A DNA stretch of 48,641 nt, taken from positions 1-48,641 of the forward strand of contig CAKOIE010000007.1 in assembly GCA_934086395.1 (NCBI GenBank), given 5' to 3'. The notes below the pieces were generated by a model. The model was not told the DNA's origin, made no database searches, and saw nothing but the letters and a program-made list of their open reading frames with translations. The DNA comes from an uncultured Bacilli bacterium. GTDB taxonomy: Bacteria; Bacillota_I; Bacilli_A; RF39; UBA660. Positions 7,388-16,601 of this stretch are shown here, one piece after another. How positions within the stretch are numbered: the first letter of the stretch is position 1; the number at the start of each line of letters is the position of its first letter. The translations under genes were made by a program, and so were the position numbers.

Positions 7388-9835
7388 TTACTGTTTTAAA
7401 ATATCATCTATAAATTTTTTCCAAACATATTTTACATTATCATATGAATAATTTTGAATCTTATCAGAAATATTGAATTTATATTTTCCATCAAAATAAT
7501 TACATATTGCATCAGCCATCTCTTCTAAATTACGATTTTTAATCAATATGCCTGATTTATCATCTATGATTTCTTTTGCACCTAATGCAGAATCAAACGC
7601 TATGCAAGGTATTCCATAACTCATTGCTTCTAATAAAACTAAACCAAAAGATTCTTCTAAAGAAGTCATAACATATAATGAAGAATTAATATATACATCT
7701 TTTAATTTATCTTGAGTTAAAAAACCAGTAAATTTTATATACTTATTTAACTTATATTGACTAACCAAATTTTCTAAATTTTCTTTTTCATCTCCATCGC
7801 CAACAATTATAAGTTTAATCTTTTTATTTTTTTTATGAACTAAATTAAACACTTCAATCAAATCATCATACCCCTTTTCTTTAGATAATCTTCCAACTGA
7901 AACAATATTATAATTATTACATTTACTTTTATTTAAAGGAATATCACCAACAATTTGAGGTATATATTTAACAATCACATTTTCATTTTTAAACAATTTT
8001 TCATAATCATCATATAAATATTTACTTGCAGGAATTAAATAATCTATATTTTTCATCGATTTCTTTAACAATTTAAAATATTTTTTACTATTATTATGAT
8101 AGACATGTTCCTCAGCTACTTTTACAGTTAAATTATTGCCATATCTATTTAATAATTTTGTAAAATCAATTCTAGATGAAATAACAATATTAGAATCACA
8201 ATTATAAATATAATCACTTATCAACTTTCTTTTTAAATATAAAATTTTAATTGCTTTAAAGCCTTCATTAATTATATCCTTAATATTTTTTCTCTTAACA
8301 GCATCTTTAAATTCATTCCTGTTTGGTTTTAAATTTGATAAATATTTAATTTTAACATTATTATTAACCTTATAAGGAATATAATCATAAAGCTTATAAA
8401 GAGAAACAACTTCAACATCGTAAAATTCACTTAACATATTAGCCTGATCAATAATAGATTTTTCAACACCACCATATCCTAAATGAAGTGCTAAAATTGA
8501 TATCTTTTTATTATTATTAATTTTTCTCCCATAACAATCAAATTCAGATAAAAATAATAACAATAATAACACCAAATAAATTGATACTGCTGGAGCAAAT
8601 AAAATATGTCCACTAAATGTTGAAACACCAACCACAAGAAATAATATAAGTAATAAATATATAATATTAAGTTTAATTTTACTAAAATTAACAATAAATA
8701 AATAACCAACAATTATAAATGGAAATAAAGAAATTAATAACCCAATAATTCCAAAATGAAAATATAAATCACAAATATCAATTTCTACTAATCTAGCTAT
8801 ATTTGTATTTTTTACTCTTTGAGTATTAGAAAACCCTATTCCAAACCATATATTAGAATCATTATCTAAATCATTATATATACTTATCGTATTAGCAAGA
8901 AGCATATCCCTTCCACTTACTAATGGTCTAATTATTTTAGTTAATTTATTTTTATCATAAAAAATATTTAAATTTCCTTGAATTTCCTCAACTTCAGCTT
9001 TTTTATTATCATCAATAATAATTTCTTTACTTTCATCATTATAAACATTATTCTTAATATAATTATAATTATAAACAGCATATGAATTTATAGAAATAAA
9101 TAAAGCAAATACAAATATAGAAAAACACTTAATTACAACTTTATTAATTCTAAATTTATTTTTTATTATACTAAATATTAATGATAATATTGTAATTATT
9201 AAACATCCAAAAGTAGCAACTTTAGTTCCAATCATCATCATAACTAGAATAATCGGAAAAATAATTAAAAAACTATATTTACTTTTATTAATAAATAAAT
9301 AAGCAAATGGAAATAATATAACCATAATATTAGCAATCTCATTTCCTGCATAAAATAGTCCTACATATCCCTTTAAATACATGGGATACGTAGTATATGA
9401 TAAACCAAATATTGTCGGAATAATTAATAATAATACATATAAGATTAAACTAAATTTAAAGATATCACCAATATAACTTGTAGGTATACTATTATCATCA
9501 AAATAACATAATAATCCTACAAAACAAATAGGAAAATAAATAAGTTTAAATAAAAATATTAATTCATTCAAGAGAAAAGTTTTATCAAAAATTTCCGACT
9601 TAAAAATAAAATAAAATATAAAATATAAAAAAATGAAAAATAAAAACCAAAAAGAAATCTTATTATATTTTGATTTAGATCTTACAATATAAATTATAAA
9701 ATATAATAATAAAACACTTTTAAACAAAATTCCCGGTGTTAAACGTATCATAGAATTTCTAGTTAATAAAGCTGTAATTACATCTAAAAAAGGTAATATA
9801 AAAAATAACACACGTACTTTAAAAACTTTAAACAT
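7388..9835 (-). CDS. O-antigen polymerase/ligase-like membrane domain fused to GT4 glycosyltransferase
   Basis: The 815-residue product is a two-part fusion. Residues 1 to about 430 contain some 10-12 hydrophobic helices with a large external loop (near 260-330), the layout of Wzy/WaaL polymerases and ligases. Residues about 440-815 are a GT-B family 4 transferase: LGYGGVEKSI at its start, then VGRLSKEKGYDDLIEVF, LIIVGDGDEKENL, and the ESFGLVLLEAMSYGIPCI segment with the ExFGLxxxE nucleotide-sugar site. GGAGG lies 7 bases before the ATG. Fusing a cytoplasmic transferase to the polymerase would tie the addition of one sugar to chain assembly at the membrane (inference). The gene follows a terminator, so it has its own promoter. 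Confidence 0.85.
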   Translation of the reverse strand: MFKVFKVRVLFFILPFLDVITALLTRNSMIRLTPGILFKSVLLLYFIIYIVRSKSKYNKISFWFLFFIFLYFIFYFIFKSEIFDKTFLLNELIFLFKLIYFPICFVGLLCYFDDNSIPTSYIGDIFKFSLILYVLLLIIPTIFGLSYTTYPMYLKGYVGLFYAGNEIANIMVILFPFAYLFINKSKYSFLIIFPIILVMMMIGTKVATFGCLIITILSLIFSIIKNKFRINKVVIKCFSIFVFALFISINSYAVYNYNYIKNNVYNDESKEIIIDDNKKAEVEEIQGNLNIFYDKNKLTKIIRPLVSGRDMLLANTISIYNDLDNDSNIWFGIGFSNTQRVKNTNIARLVEIDICDLYFHFGIIGLLISLFPFIIVGYLFIVNFSKIKLNIIYLLLILFLVVGVSTFSGHILFAPAVSIYLVLLLLLFLSEFDCYGRKINNNKKISILALHLGYGGVEKSIIDQANMLSEFYDVEVVSLYKLYDYIPYKVNNNVKIKYLSNLKPNRNEFKDAVKRKNIKDIINEGFKAIKILYLKRKLISDYIYNCDSNIVISSRIDFTKLLNRYGNNLTVKVAEEHVYHNNSKKYFKLLKKSMKNIDYLIPASKYLYDDYEKLFKNENVIVKYIPQIVGDIPLNKSKCNNYNIVSVGRLSKEKGYDDLIEVFNLVHKKNKKIKLIIVGDGDEKENLENLVSQYKLNKYIKFTGFLTQDKLKDVYINSSLYVMTSLEESFGLVLLEAMSYGIPCIAFDSALGAKEIIDDKSGILIKNRNLEEMADAICNYFDGKYKFNISDKIQNYSYDNVKYVWKKFIDDILKQ

Positions 9836-9881
9836 TTGTTAACCTCCAATTATAACTTCTTCTTTATAAAAATAATTATAC

Positions 9882-9924
9882 AAAAAAAAAGAAATAAAAT
9901 CTATTAACCAAGTATTTATTTCTT
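9882..9924 (-). terminator. Terminator after the GT2 gene at 9923
   Basis: On the minus strand AAGAAATAAA and TTTATTTCTT form a 10-bp stem with a 16-base loop, followed by a run of T. The 5' arm overlaps the stop codon of the GT2 gene. It separates the long glycan operon from the polymerase/GT4 gene. Confidence 0.75.
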
Positions 9925-10870
9925 ATTTACAATATTTATAGCTTGCTAACCAACAATATATTATTAATAATATTCTATTAGTTTTAATCATTCGAGAACA
10001 TGTATTTATTTTTTTTACATAGTCACATTTTCGCCAATTTTTATCTAAATTATTTAAAATTTTAAATGATTTATTAATAAATTTAATTCTTTGTAAATTA
10101 TTTTTTACATATCTTTGCTGAGAAGAATAATCTAATAAAATCATAACAATTAAATTTATTAACACATCATGATAAATATCTTGATTTAATTCTTTGATTA
10201 TAATTTCACAAATAATTAAAATATCAAACATCCTTTTATCTCTAGTAGTAGTTTCACTATTTTCATGTATAACATAATACGTTAAATAATCATTAATTTT
10301 CCCTATTTTATTTGCATATTTTAATGCTTTTACAACAAATGGTGCATCCTCATATTTAAGATTTTCTTCAAAATAGATATTGTTATTCTTTAATAATTTA
10401 AGTGAATATAACTTATTACACGGACCCAAATTTATATTATTAATTAACTTAGGATTTTCTTTTAATGAAGTATCTTCAAAATCTGTAAATTTAATTCCAT
10501 AAAGATTCCCTCTATCTTCAAAAAAATTACAAATTACTAAATCACAACTATCAGTACTTGCTTTTTTGTACATATATTCACAAAAATGTTCATTTAAATA
10601 ATCATCAGAATCCACAAAAGCGATATATTCACCTGTTGCTTCTTCAATTCCTCTATTTCTTGTTTTCCCAATGCCCTCATTCATCTTTGATATATATTTA
10701 ATTCTTTTATCATTAAATTTTTTTATTATTTTCTCTGAATTATCTGTAGAACCATCATTTATTAAAATAATTTCAATATCTTTAAGAGATTGATTTATAA
10801 ACGAATCTATACATTTATTTAAATACTTGCTTGAATTATATATTGGTACTATTAAACTTACTTTTGCCAT
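9923..10870 (-). CDS. GT2 family glycosyltransferase
   Basis: A GT-A fold family 2 transferase: VSLIVPIYNSSKYLNKCIDS at the N-terminus, EIILINDGSTDNS for the nucleotide site, and AFVDSDDYL holding the DxD metal site near residue 90. The remaining C-terminal ~130 residues are helical and basic. Such enzymes transfer a sugar from a nucleotide donor to a growing chain on the inner membrane face. Donor and acceptor cannot be deduced. GAGG lies 5 bases before the ATG. The gene starts 3 bases after the end of the next GT2 gene, so they are co-transcribed, and it ends in a terminator, making it last in its operon. Confidence 0.9.
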   Translation of the reverse strand: MAKVSLIVPIYNSSKYLNKCIDSFINQSLKDIEIILINDGSTDNSEKIIKKFNDKRIKYISKMNEGIGKTRNRGIEEATGEYIAFVDSDDYLNEHFCEYMYKKASTDSCDLVICNFFEDRGNLYGIKFTDFEDTSLKENPKLINNINLGPCNKLYSLKLLKNNNIYFEENLKYEDAPFVVKALKYANKIGKINDYLTYYVIHENSETTTRDKRMFDILIICEIIIKELNQDIYHDVLINLIVMILLDYSSQQRYVKNNLQRIKFINKSFKILNNLDKNWRKCDYVKKINTCSRMIKTNRILLIIYCWLASYKYCK

Positions 10871-10872
10871 TA

Positions 10873-11796
10873 TTACCTCGTTAAATAATTATAAAATACA
10901 TAAGAATTTATTTTTATTATTAAACTCCTTACTTTTGATTTTAAACCATTTTCTACTGGATGCTTATAACATTTCTTCTTTTTTAAAATTTTATTATATT
11001 TTCTATAATCTTTATATTTTAAAGTTGTAGAGTAATATATTAATGAATTATCTAAAAACCTTAAAACTGATTCAATATTATCGGTGTTTTTGATTTGCTC
11101 TTTTTCATAATCAGATTGTTTCAACATATCGTCCATTTTTTTAATTTTTTTTGTGTAATCAGTATTATTCATTAAACTATTAATTCTTTGGACGTAATTA
11201 TATCCAATGTAAGAAATAGATTTTACAGTTTTTGCTTTTACAATTACAAGTGGAGTTAATCCATAGTCTTCTGCGATACAACTTTCCATGTATTTAAACT
11301 TATTTTTTATAAAATAATCTCTTTTGTAAACATAGGCCCAAGCATTTTCAATATAATGATATTTTATTATTTTATTAAAAGCTTCTGTTCCATTAGTTGA
11401 ATCAAATCCAATTTCATTGTGATCTATTTTTTGGTTATTGATAATATCTCTTACCTGAAATCTTAAAATATCTGGCTTATCATTTAAAGCCTTATTAATA
11501 GTTTCTAAAAAGTCATTTTCTAAATAATCGTCTCCATCTAAGAAAACTAAATAATCACCTTTTGCTTTTTCAATGCCAAGATTTCTGGCTTTAGATAGTC
11601 CTGTGTGTTCTTCATAAATTTTAATCCAATTATATTTTTTTATATATTCATCGGCAATTTTTTCACTGCCATCATTACACTTGTCTAATATCATTATTAC
11701 TTCATAATTTTTATATGTTTGATTAACGACTGAATTTAGACATTTACTTAAATATTTTTCAACATTATATATTGGAATAATCATACTAAATTTCAT
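10873..11796 (-). CDS. GT2 family glycosyltransferase
   Basis: A second GT-A family 2 enzyme (307 residues) with MIIPIYNVEKYLSKCLNSV at the start, VIMILDKCNDGSEK for the nucleotide site and FLDGDDYLENDF holding the DxD. AEDYGLTPLV near residue 180 is the usual catalytic ED region. The C-terminus is short and basic. It resembles EpsJ/CpsI-type transferases of Gram-positive polysaccharide clusters. It is packed 3 bases upstream of the next GT2 gene and 6 bases after the GT8-GT2 gene, so it belongs to the same operon. The sugar specificity is unknown. Confidence 0.9.
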   Translation of the reverse strand: MKFSMIIPIYNVEKYLSKCLNSVVNQTYKNYEVIMILDKCNDGSEKIADEYIKKYNWIKIYEEHTGLSKARNLGIEKAKGDYLVFLDGDDYLENDFLETINKALNDKPDILRFQVRDIINNQKIDHNEIGFDSTNGTEAFNKIIKYHYIENAWAYVYKRDYFIKNKFKYMESCIAEDYGLTPLVIVKAKTVKSISYIGYNYVQRINSLMNNTDYTKKIKKMDDMLKQSDYEKEQIKNTDNIESVLRFLDNSLIYYSTTLKYKDYRKYNKILKKKKCYKHPVENGLKSKVRSLIIKINSYVFYNYLTR

Positions 11797-11802
11797 TATA
11801 TT

Positions 11803-13659
11803 TTATTTTCCTTTTTTATCTTGTAATTCATTTAAACAACTATCACAATATGCTTTCATTTTTTGTTCACTATGCGCAATTTTTTTGTCAATTTGGAACA
11901 TTAGTCTACTATAAAACGGTGATATTATTTTTTTTATTATATGTTTTAATATACGTTTTATATTTATATTATTATAAGCAAATTCCCCTTGTAATATTTT
12001 TTCTAAAACTTTTTTATCACAATAATTTGTTATATTATTTGCATTAATAATTTTTTTCAAGACCACTTTTCGCAAGCAAATGATTTCTTTTTGATTGACA
12101 GAGTTTGTAATAATATCTTTTCTTAGCTGGATAGTTTCAATTTCATTGTTTGTTAAATCTAAATTTAAGTATTTTTTTAATTGTTTTTTCATTACCGCCT
12201 TATGCGAATCGTGAATTTTTATCTCATTTTGGCCAGCTGTCGAGTTCGTGTCAGAACATCTATAATCAAGTAAACTACAATCAATATTTGAAATTTTAAA
12301 GCAATTCACAGCTCTACTCCAAAGTTCATAATCCTCAGTAAAATAATTTTTATCATAGTATAGATTATAATATTCAATCATATCTTTTCGCATCATTACT
12401 GTTGGATGAATAAATGGCGTTTTAAATAAAGTAATTACTTTTAACGTTTCAGGGTCAGTTTTAACTGGGATATTTCCTTGATATTTTCCAAAGAAATCTC
12501 CACTTGTTCCGCAAATACCTACGTCTTCGTGATTTTCTAAAAATTCTACTTGTCTTTCAAATCTAGTTGGATGAGATATATCGTCATCGTCCATTCTAGC
12601 TATATATTTACCTTTAGCAGCTTTAATACCAATGTTAAGAGATTCGGCAAATCCAATTCTTTTTGTATTTTTTATGATTTTGATTCGTGAATCATTAAGT
12701 TTTTTCAGCATTTTTTCTATAATTGCCTGATTTTTGCAGTACTCAAGAACAACTATTAATTCAAGATTTCGATATGTTTGATCTAAAATACTGTCAACTG
12801 ACTCTTGTAAATAATCATATCTTTCATAGGTTGACATAACACAGGATACCAGTGGATTAGATGCTTCGTTATTAAAACTTAATATGCTTTGCCATTCTAA
12901 TTCGTTTTCTTGCCATTTAGGAAACATATTTCTTAATTTTGAATTATTCCAAAATTTTTCATCTCCATAGGCATGAACAATACTTGCTTGTTTTAATTTG
13001 TCAAGTTGTGAGGGATGACAACAATATTTATCAATGTCTATTAGATCTACGTTAATATTAAACTCTTGTATAAGTAAATTTATTATACCTTGATCTGGCC
13101 AATTTAATATTTTTAAATATTCATTAGTTTTCTGTATACACCAATTAAACATTTTTTTATAATCTTTTAAATTATCTTTTAACACCATTATTCCAGAATT
13201 ATATAATTTGTCAAACATATTATATTTTAAAATTAATTTTTTAAAATTTGCTTCTATATTGAAGTTTCCCATTGTTCTTGTTGCAGCAAAACCGCTTTCG
13301 TTGCCGTAATTTTGTAGTCCTGATATATCACCTTTAATTAGTATATCTACATCATTCCATATTACTGTTTCGTAGTCATCTAGTAATTTAAAACATTCAT
13401 ACCTATAAAATGCAGCTACTGAATATTTTTGGATGGCTTTGGTGTTTAAATTATTATAACTATCAAAGTTAATTTCTAAAAAATTTACCTTTAATATTTT
13501 ATTTATGGAATTTTTTTGTTGCTCGCTTATTTCATCTATATAAACTATTATATCATCCCAAAAAACGGAATTATTCTTTTTTAATCCAATTAATGTGTTT
13601 GCTAATGCAAACATGTAATTATTAGTTATTCCAAACACTAATGCACATCTTTTTTTCAT
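11803..13659 (-). CDS. Bifunctional GT8-GT2 glycosyltransferase
   Basis: Two catalytic domains are fused. Residues 1 to about 255 look like family 8 (LgtC/glycogenin type): FGITNNYMFALANTLIGLKK, VIWNDVDILIKGD with its DxD, NWPDQGIINLLI and a closing IVHAYGDEKFW. Residues about 268-485 are family 2: VSCVMSTYERYDYLQESVDS, YIARMDDDDISHPTRFE and FTEDYELWSRA. The tail (about 490-618) is helical and basic, possibly membrane-associated. GGAG lies 5 bases before the ATG. The neighbouring gene at 13668-15977 has the same architecture and is clearly a paralogue. One protein may add two successive sugars of the repeat unit (inference). Domain edges are approximate. Confidence 0.85.
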   Translation of the reverse strand: MKKRCALVFGITNNYMFALANTLIGLKKNNSVFWDDIIVYIDEISEQQKNSINKILKVNFLEINFDSYNNLNTKAIQKYSVAAFYRYECFKLLDDYETVIWNDVDILIKGDISGLQNYGNESGFAATRTMGNFNIEANFKKLILKYNMFDKLYNSGIMVLKDNLKDYKKMFNWCIQKTNEYLKILNWPDQGIINLLIQEFNINVDLIDIDKYCCHPSQLDKLKQASIVHAYGDEKFWNNSKLRNMFPKWQENELEWQSILSFNNEASNPLVSCVMSTYERYDYLQESVDSILDQTYRNLELIVVLEYCKNQAIIEKMLKKLNDSRIKIIKNTKRIGFAESLNIGIKAAKGKYIARMDDDDISHPTRFERQVEFLENHEDVGICGTSGDFFGKYQGNIPVKTDPETLKVITLFKTPFIHPTVMMRKDMIEYYNLYYDKNYFTEDYELWSRAVNCFKISNIDCSLLDYRCSDTNSTAGQNEIKIHDSHKAVMKKQLKKYLNLDLTNNEIETIQLRKDIITNSVNQKEIICLRKVVLKKIINANNITNYCDKKVLEKILQGEFAYNNINIKRILKHIIKKIISPFYSRLMFQIDKKIAHSEQKMKAYCDSCLNELQDKKGK

Positions 13660-13667
13660 GTTATCTC

Positions 13668-15977
13668 CTATTTATTATTTTTAAGCATTTTACATACAAT
13701 ATTACAATTAGAAACTATGTTTTTTGTTAGCACGATATTATTTTCAAATTTATTAAAACTTAAAAAGTTTATATTTAGATATTTACATAAAATAGATAAA
13801 ATTCCCATATTGGATATTATTAAAAAGGACTCTTCTACTAAGGGTAAACAATCATCGATATTACTAATCGTTACTATGTCTACATTTATTAATTCTCTTA
13901 ATTTCGTGATTTTTTCAATAGGTTCTTTTCGATCTTTTGCAAAGTCAAAATTTACCAATATTACTTTTTTACAATGACGATTCTCTAAAATATTTTTTAT
14001 TAAGTCAAAAATTACATCATAATTTGAAGGTTCTTCAAAAACATCACTACTTATAAAAATTGTATCTTTGCCATAATTGTATACTTCGTTATAGTTTTTA
14101 TTAACTTTTTCCATTTTATTAATAGAATCACTAATGTAATCTAATTTGTTATTATTTTCATTAACTAGATTAATAATTTCTGTTTTTGATTGGTAATTAA
14201 GTTTATTGTATGACCTTTTTAGAATATAGTAAAAAGGATAAAAAACCTTTTTAATAATGTTTTTTACTCTTATTAATATACTATTGTTTTCTTTATCAAA
14301 TTTGTCGTAAACACCTAAAGTCTTTTTTAGACACATATCAATATAATATTTCTTCTCTTCATTGGCTTTTAATATTTTATTAATTACTGATTTTTTATAT
14401 TCTAAAACAGAACTTTTACACGGAGTATCTTGTGTAATATCCCGTCTAACTTGAATAAGTAAAATTTCATTGTTTCCAAAATCTAAATTCAAATTATCTT
14501 TTAATTGATGTTTAATTGTTGCAATCGTTGAAGCAGCAATTTTTTCCTCATTATTTTGGGATGCACTTGTTAAACTTTTATTACTTACTCTGTAATACAA
14601 TAAAATGTCGTTTAATCTATAAAATTTTGTAAATTTTATTAATTGAGACCACATTTCATAATCTTCTGAAAAAAAGTTGCTATCATACTTAACTTTGTAT
14701 TTTTCCAAAATATTTTTTCTCATCATAACACTCGGATGGCAAATTGGACATCCAACAAGAAGATCTGACTTTATTTGCTCATTATCAATCGCACATGTAA
14801 ACCATGTATTATCAGAAAACATAAAATTTTTGGCATTAGAACAGACTAAACCATAATCCGGATTTTTTATCAAGAACTCTATTTCTAACTCTAATCTATT
14901 AAAGTTTGAAATATCATCATCATCCATTCTAGCGATGAATTGTCCTTTAGAATTCTCAATGCCAACATTTAATGATTTTGAAAAGCCTAATTTTGCCGAG
15001 TTATATATAAATCGTATTCTATCATCTTTATATTTTGAAAATACCTTTTTAAATTCAGCTTGTGAATCACTATATTCGACTACTATAATTAGTTCAAAGT
15101 TTTGATATGTTTGATTTAGAATACTTTCAATGGCGCTATCTACAAATTCTATTCTATCATAAACAGACATTACTACTGACACTAATGGTTTATTAGATAA
15201 TATCGCCCAAGTTCTTTCATTTTCATTCCATTCTTTATAGACTATATTATACTCTTCGTCATTCCAAAATTTCCTTGTTCCGTGAGCATGAACTATACAT
15301 GCTTTATCAGATTTCTTAATAAATGATGGATGTAGATGATAAATATCAATTGGTATTTCACCAACTTTTAAATTAAAATCCTGTATCATAAAATTTATTA
15401 TTGCTTGATCTGGCCACCTTAATATTTTAGCATACTGAATTGTCTTTTTGTAACAATAGTCAGCTAAATTACCATATTTTAACAAACTATCAGAGAATAA
15501 CAACAATCCCGAGTTATGCATTGGAACAAACATATCATAATCAGGACAAAATTCGTATAAATTGTTAATCACTTTATACTCATCTAAAGCCGTAACTGCG
15601 GCTATATCCTTTTCTTTAATATATTTTAAAATACCAGATAAATCTTTCTGATATAATACATCAACGTCTGACCAAATTACTGTCTTATATGATTTTAAAT
15701 AATTAAAACACTCATATCGATAAAATGCAGCTACACTATAAAGCTGCATTGCTTCACTATTTATCTCTTTTATAAAACTATTGTCTTTTAATAACACAAA
15801 ATTGCATGGTAATATTTTATTTATGTTTTTTTGAATTTCAGGTGATATCCCATCATGAAAAACAACAATATCATCCCAAAATTTTTTGCTGTGTCTTTTT
15901 AATCCTACTAAGACATTAGCTAATTTATCAACATAATTACTTGTTATACCATAAGTTAAAAGCACTTCCTTTTTCAT
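13668..15977 (-). CDS. GT8-GT2 glycosyltransferase with extra C-terminal domain
   Basis: I start at the ATG at 15977 because GGAGG lies 6 bases upstream. An earlier in-frame ATG overlaps gmhA. The 769-residue product repeats the plan of its neighbour: GT8 domain (YGITSNYVDKLANVLVGLKR, VIWSDVDVLYQKD, RWPDQAIINFMI, IVHAHGTRKFW), then GT2 domain (VSVVMSVYDRIEFVDSAIES, FIARMDDDDISNFNRLE, FSEDYEMW). A third region of about 130 residues at the C-terminus (DTIFISSDVFEEP to the end) has alternating strands and helices with VEESFLIISNMGILSILCKY, recalling GT-B or capsule-synthesis folds, but it is not firmly assigned. It follows gmhA closely and is probably translated from the same message. Confidence 0.83.
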   Translation of the reverse strand: MKKEVLLTYGITSNYVDKLANVLVGLKRHSKKFWDDIVVFHDGISPEIQKNINKILPCNFVLLKDNSFIKEINSEAMQLYSVAAFYRYECFNYLKSYKTVIWSDVDVLYQKDLSGILKYIKEKDIAAVTALDEYKVINNLYEFCPDYDMFVPMHNSGLLLFSDSLLKYGNLADYCYKKTIQYAKILRWPDQAIINFMIQDFNLKVGEIPIDIYHLHPSFIKKSDKACIVHAHGTRKFWNDEEYNIVYKEWNENERTWAILSNKPLVSVVMSVYDRIEFVDSAIESILNQTYQNFELIIVVEYSDSQAEFKKVFSKYKDDRIRFIYNSAKLGFSKSLNVGIENSKGQFIARMDDDDISNFNRLELEIEFLIKNPDYGLVCSNAKNFMFSDNTWFTCAIDNEQIKSDLLVGCPICHPSVMMRKNILEKYKVKYDSNFFSEDYEMWSQLIKFTKFYRLNDILLYYRVSNKSLTSASQNNEEKIAASTIATIKHQLKDNLNLDFGNNEILLIQVRRDITQDTPCKSSVLEYKKSVINKILKANEEKKYYIDMCLKKTLGVYDKFDKENNSILIRVKNIIKKVFYPFYYILKRSYNKLNYQSKTEIINLVNENNNKLDYISDSINKMEKVNKNYNEVYNYGKDTIFISSDVFEEPSNYDVIFDLIKNILENRHCKKVILVNFDFAKDRKEPIEKITKLRELINVDIVTISNIDDCLPLVEESFLIISNMGILSILCKYLNINFLSFNKFENNIVLTKNIVSNCNIVCKMLKNNK

Positions 15978-15993
15978 AAAAAGCCTCCAGATA

Positions 15994-16599
15994 TTAATGT
16001 TTATCGTTAATGTTATCGCCGGTAATAACATGTTTTGTTAAATAATTATAAAAAATTTTCATCATCATATGATCAAATGTCATGTGAATATCTTCATCAA
16101 TTTGCATATCACATTCATCGACATGCATTTTATAATCAGCAAGCTCTTTTAATTTTCCACCTTTGTACCCAGTAATACCAACAACCTTAGCGCCACATTC
16201 TTTGGCATATTCTGCTGCATTAACAACATTCTTTGAATTACCTGAACCACTAATTCCAATAAATAAATCATTTGGAGTAATTTTATTTCTTAATTGAAAT
16301 CTAAATACTTCTTCATATCCAATATCATTAGCAATAGCCATGATTGTTGCCACATTATCATTTAAACAACAAAATCTAAATTTATTATCAACATATTCGC
16401 TTATTCCCTTATTAAAATCATTTTGAAAATGACTTGCGGTTGAAGCTGAACCTCCATTTCCACATATATAAATAGTACCTTTTCTATTATAAGTATCCAA
16501 AATAACATTCATAGCATCATTAATTTCATCAAGATTTAATGCATTAATAACAGCTATTTCTCTTTCATAGTATTCTCTAATTGCTTTTTTAAAATCCAT
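15994..16599 (-). CDS. gmhA: Sedoheptulose-7-phosphate isomerase
   Basis: A 201-residue SIS-domain protein with CGNGGSASTASHFQND (residues 46-61) and GISGSGNSKNVVNA, plus the metal-binding C-terminal helix containing E169-D-I-H172 and H177. GmhA converts sedoheptulose 7-phosphate to D-glycero-D-manno-heptose 7-phosphate, the first step of activated heptose synthesis. The next steps are encoded just upstream: HddA kinase at 18898-19875 and the HddC-GmhB fusion at 16602-17939. Spacing to the fusion gene is 2 bases, indicating tight co-expression. The length matches bacterial GmhA. Confidence 0.93.
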   Translation of the reverse strand: MDFKKAIREYYEREIAVINALNLDEINDAMNVILDTYNRKGTIYICGNGGSASTASHFQNDFNKGISEYVDNKFRFCCLNDNVATIMAIANDIGYEEVFRFQLRNKITPNDLFIGISGSGNSKNVVNAAEYAKECGAKVVGITGYKGGKLKELADYKMHVDECDMQIDEDIHMTFDHMMMKIFYNYLTKHVITGDNINDKH

Positions 16600-16601
16600 T
16601 T

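Noticed and set aside
15978..16031. Upstream start for the second GT8-GT2 gene
   Set aside because: This start overlaps gmhA and lacks a ribosome site, whereas the ATG at 15977 has GGAGG at a good distance.
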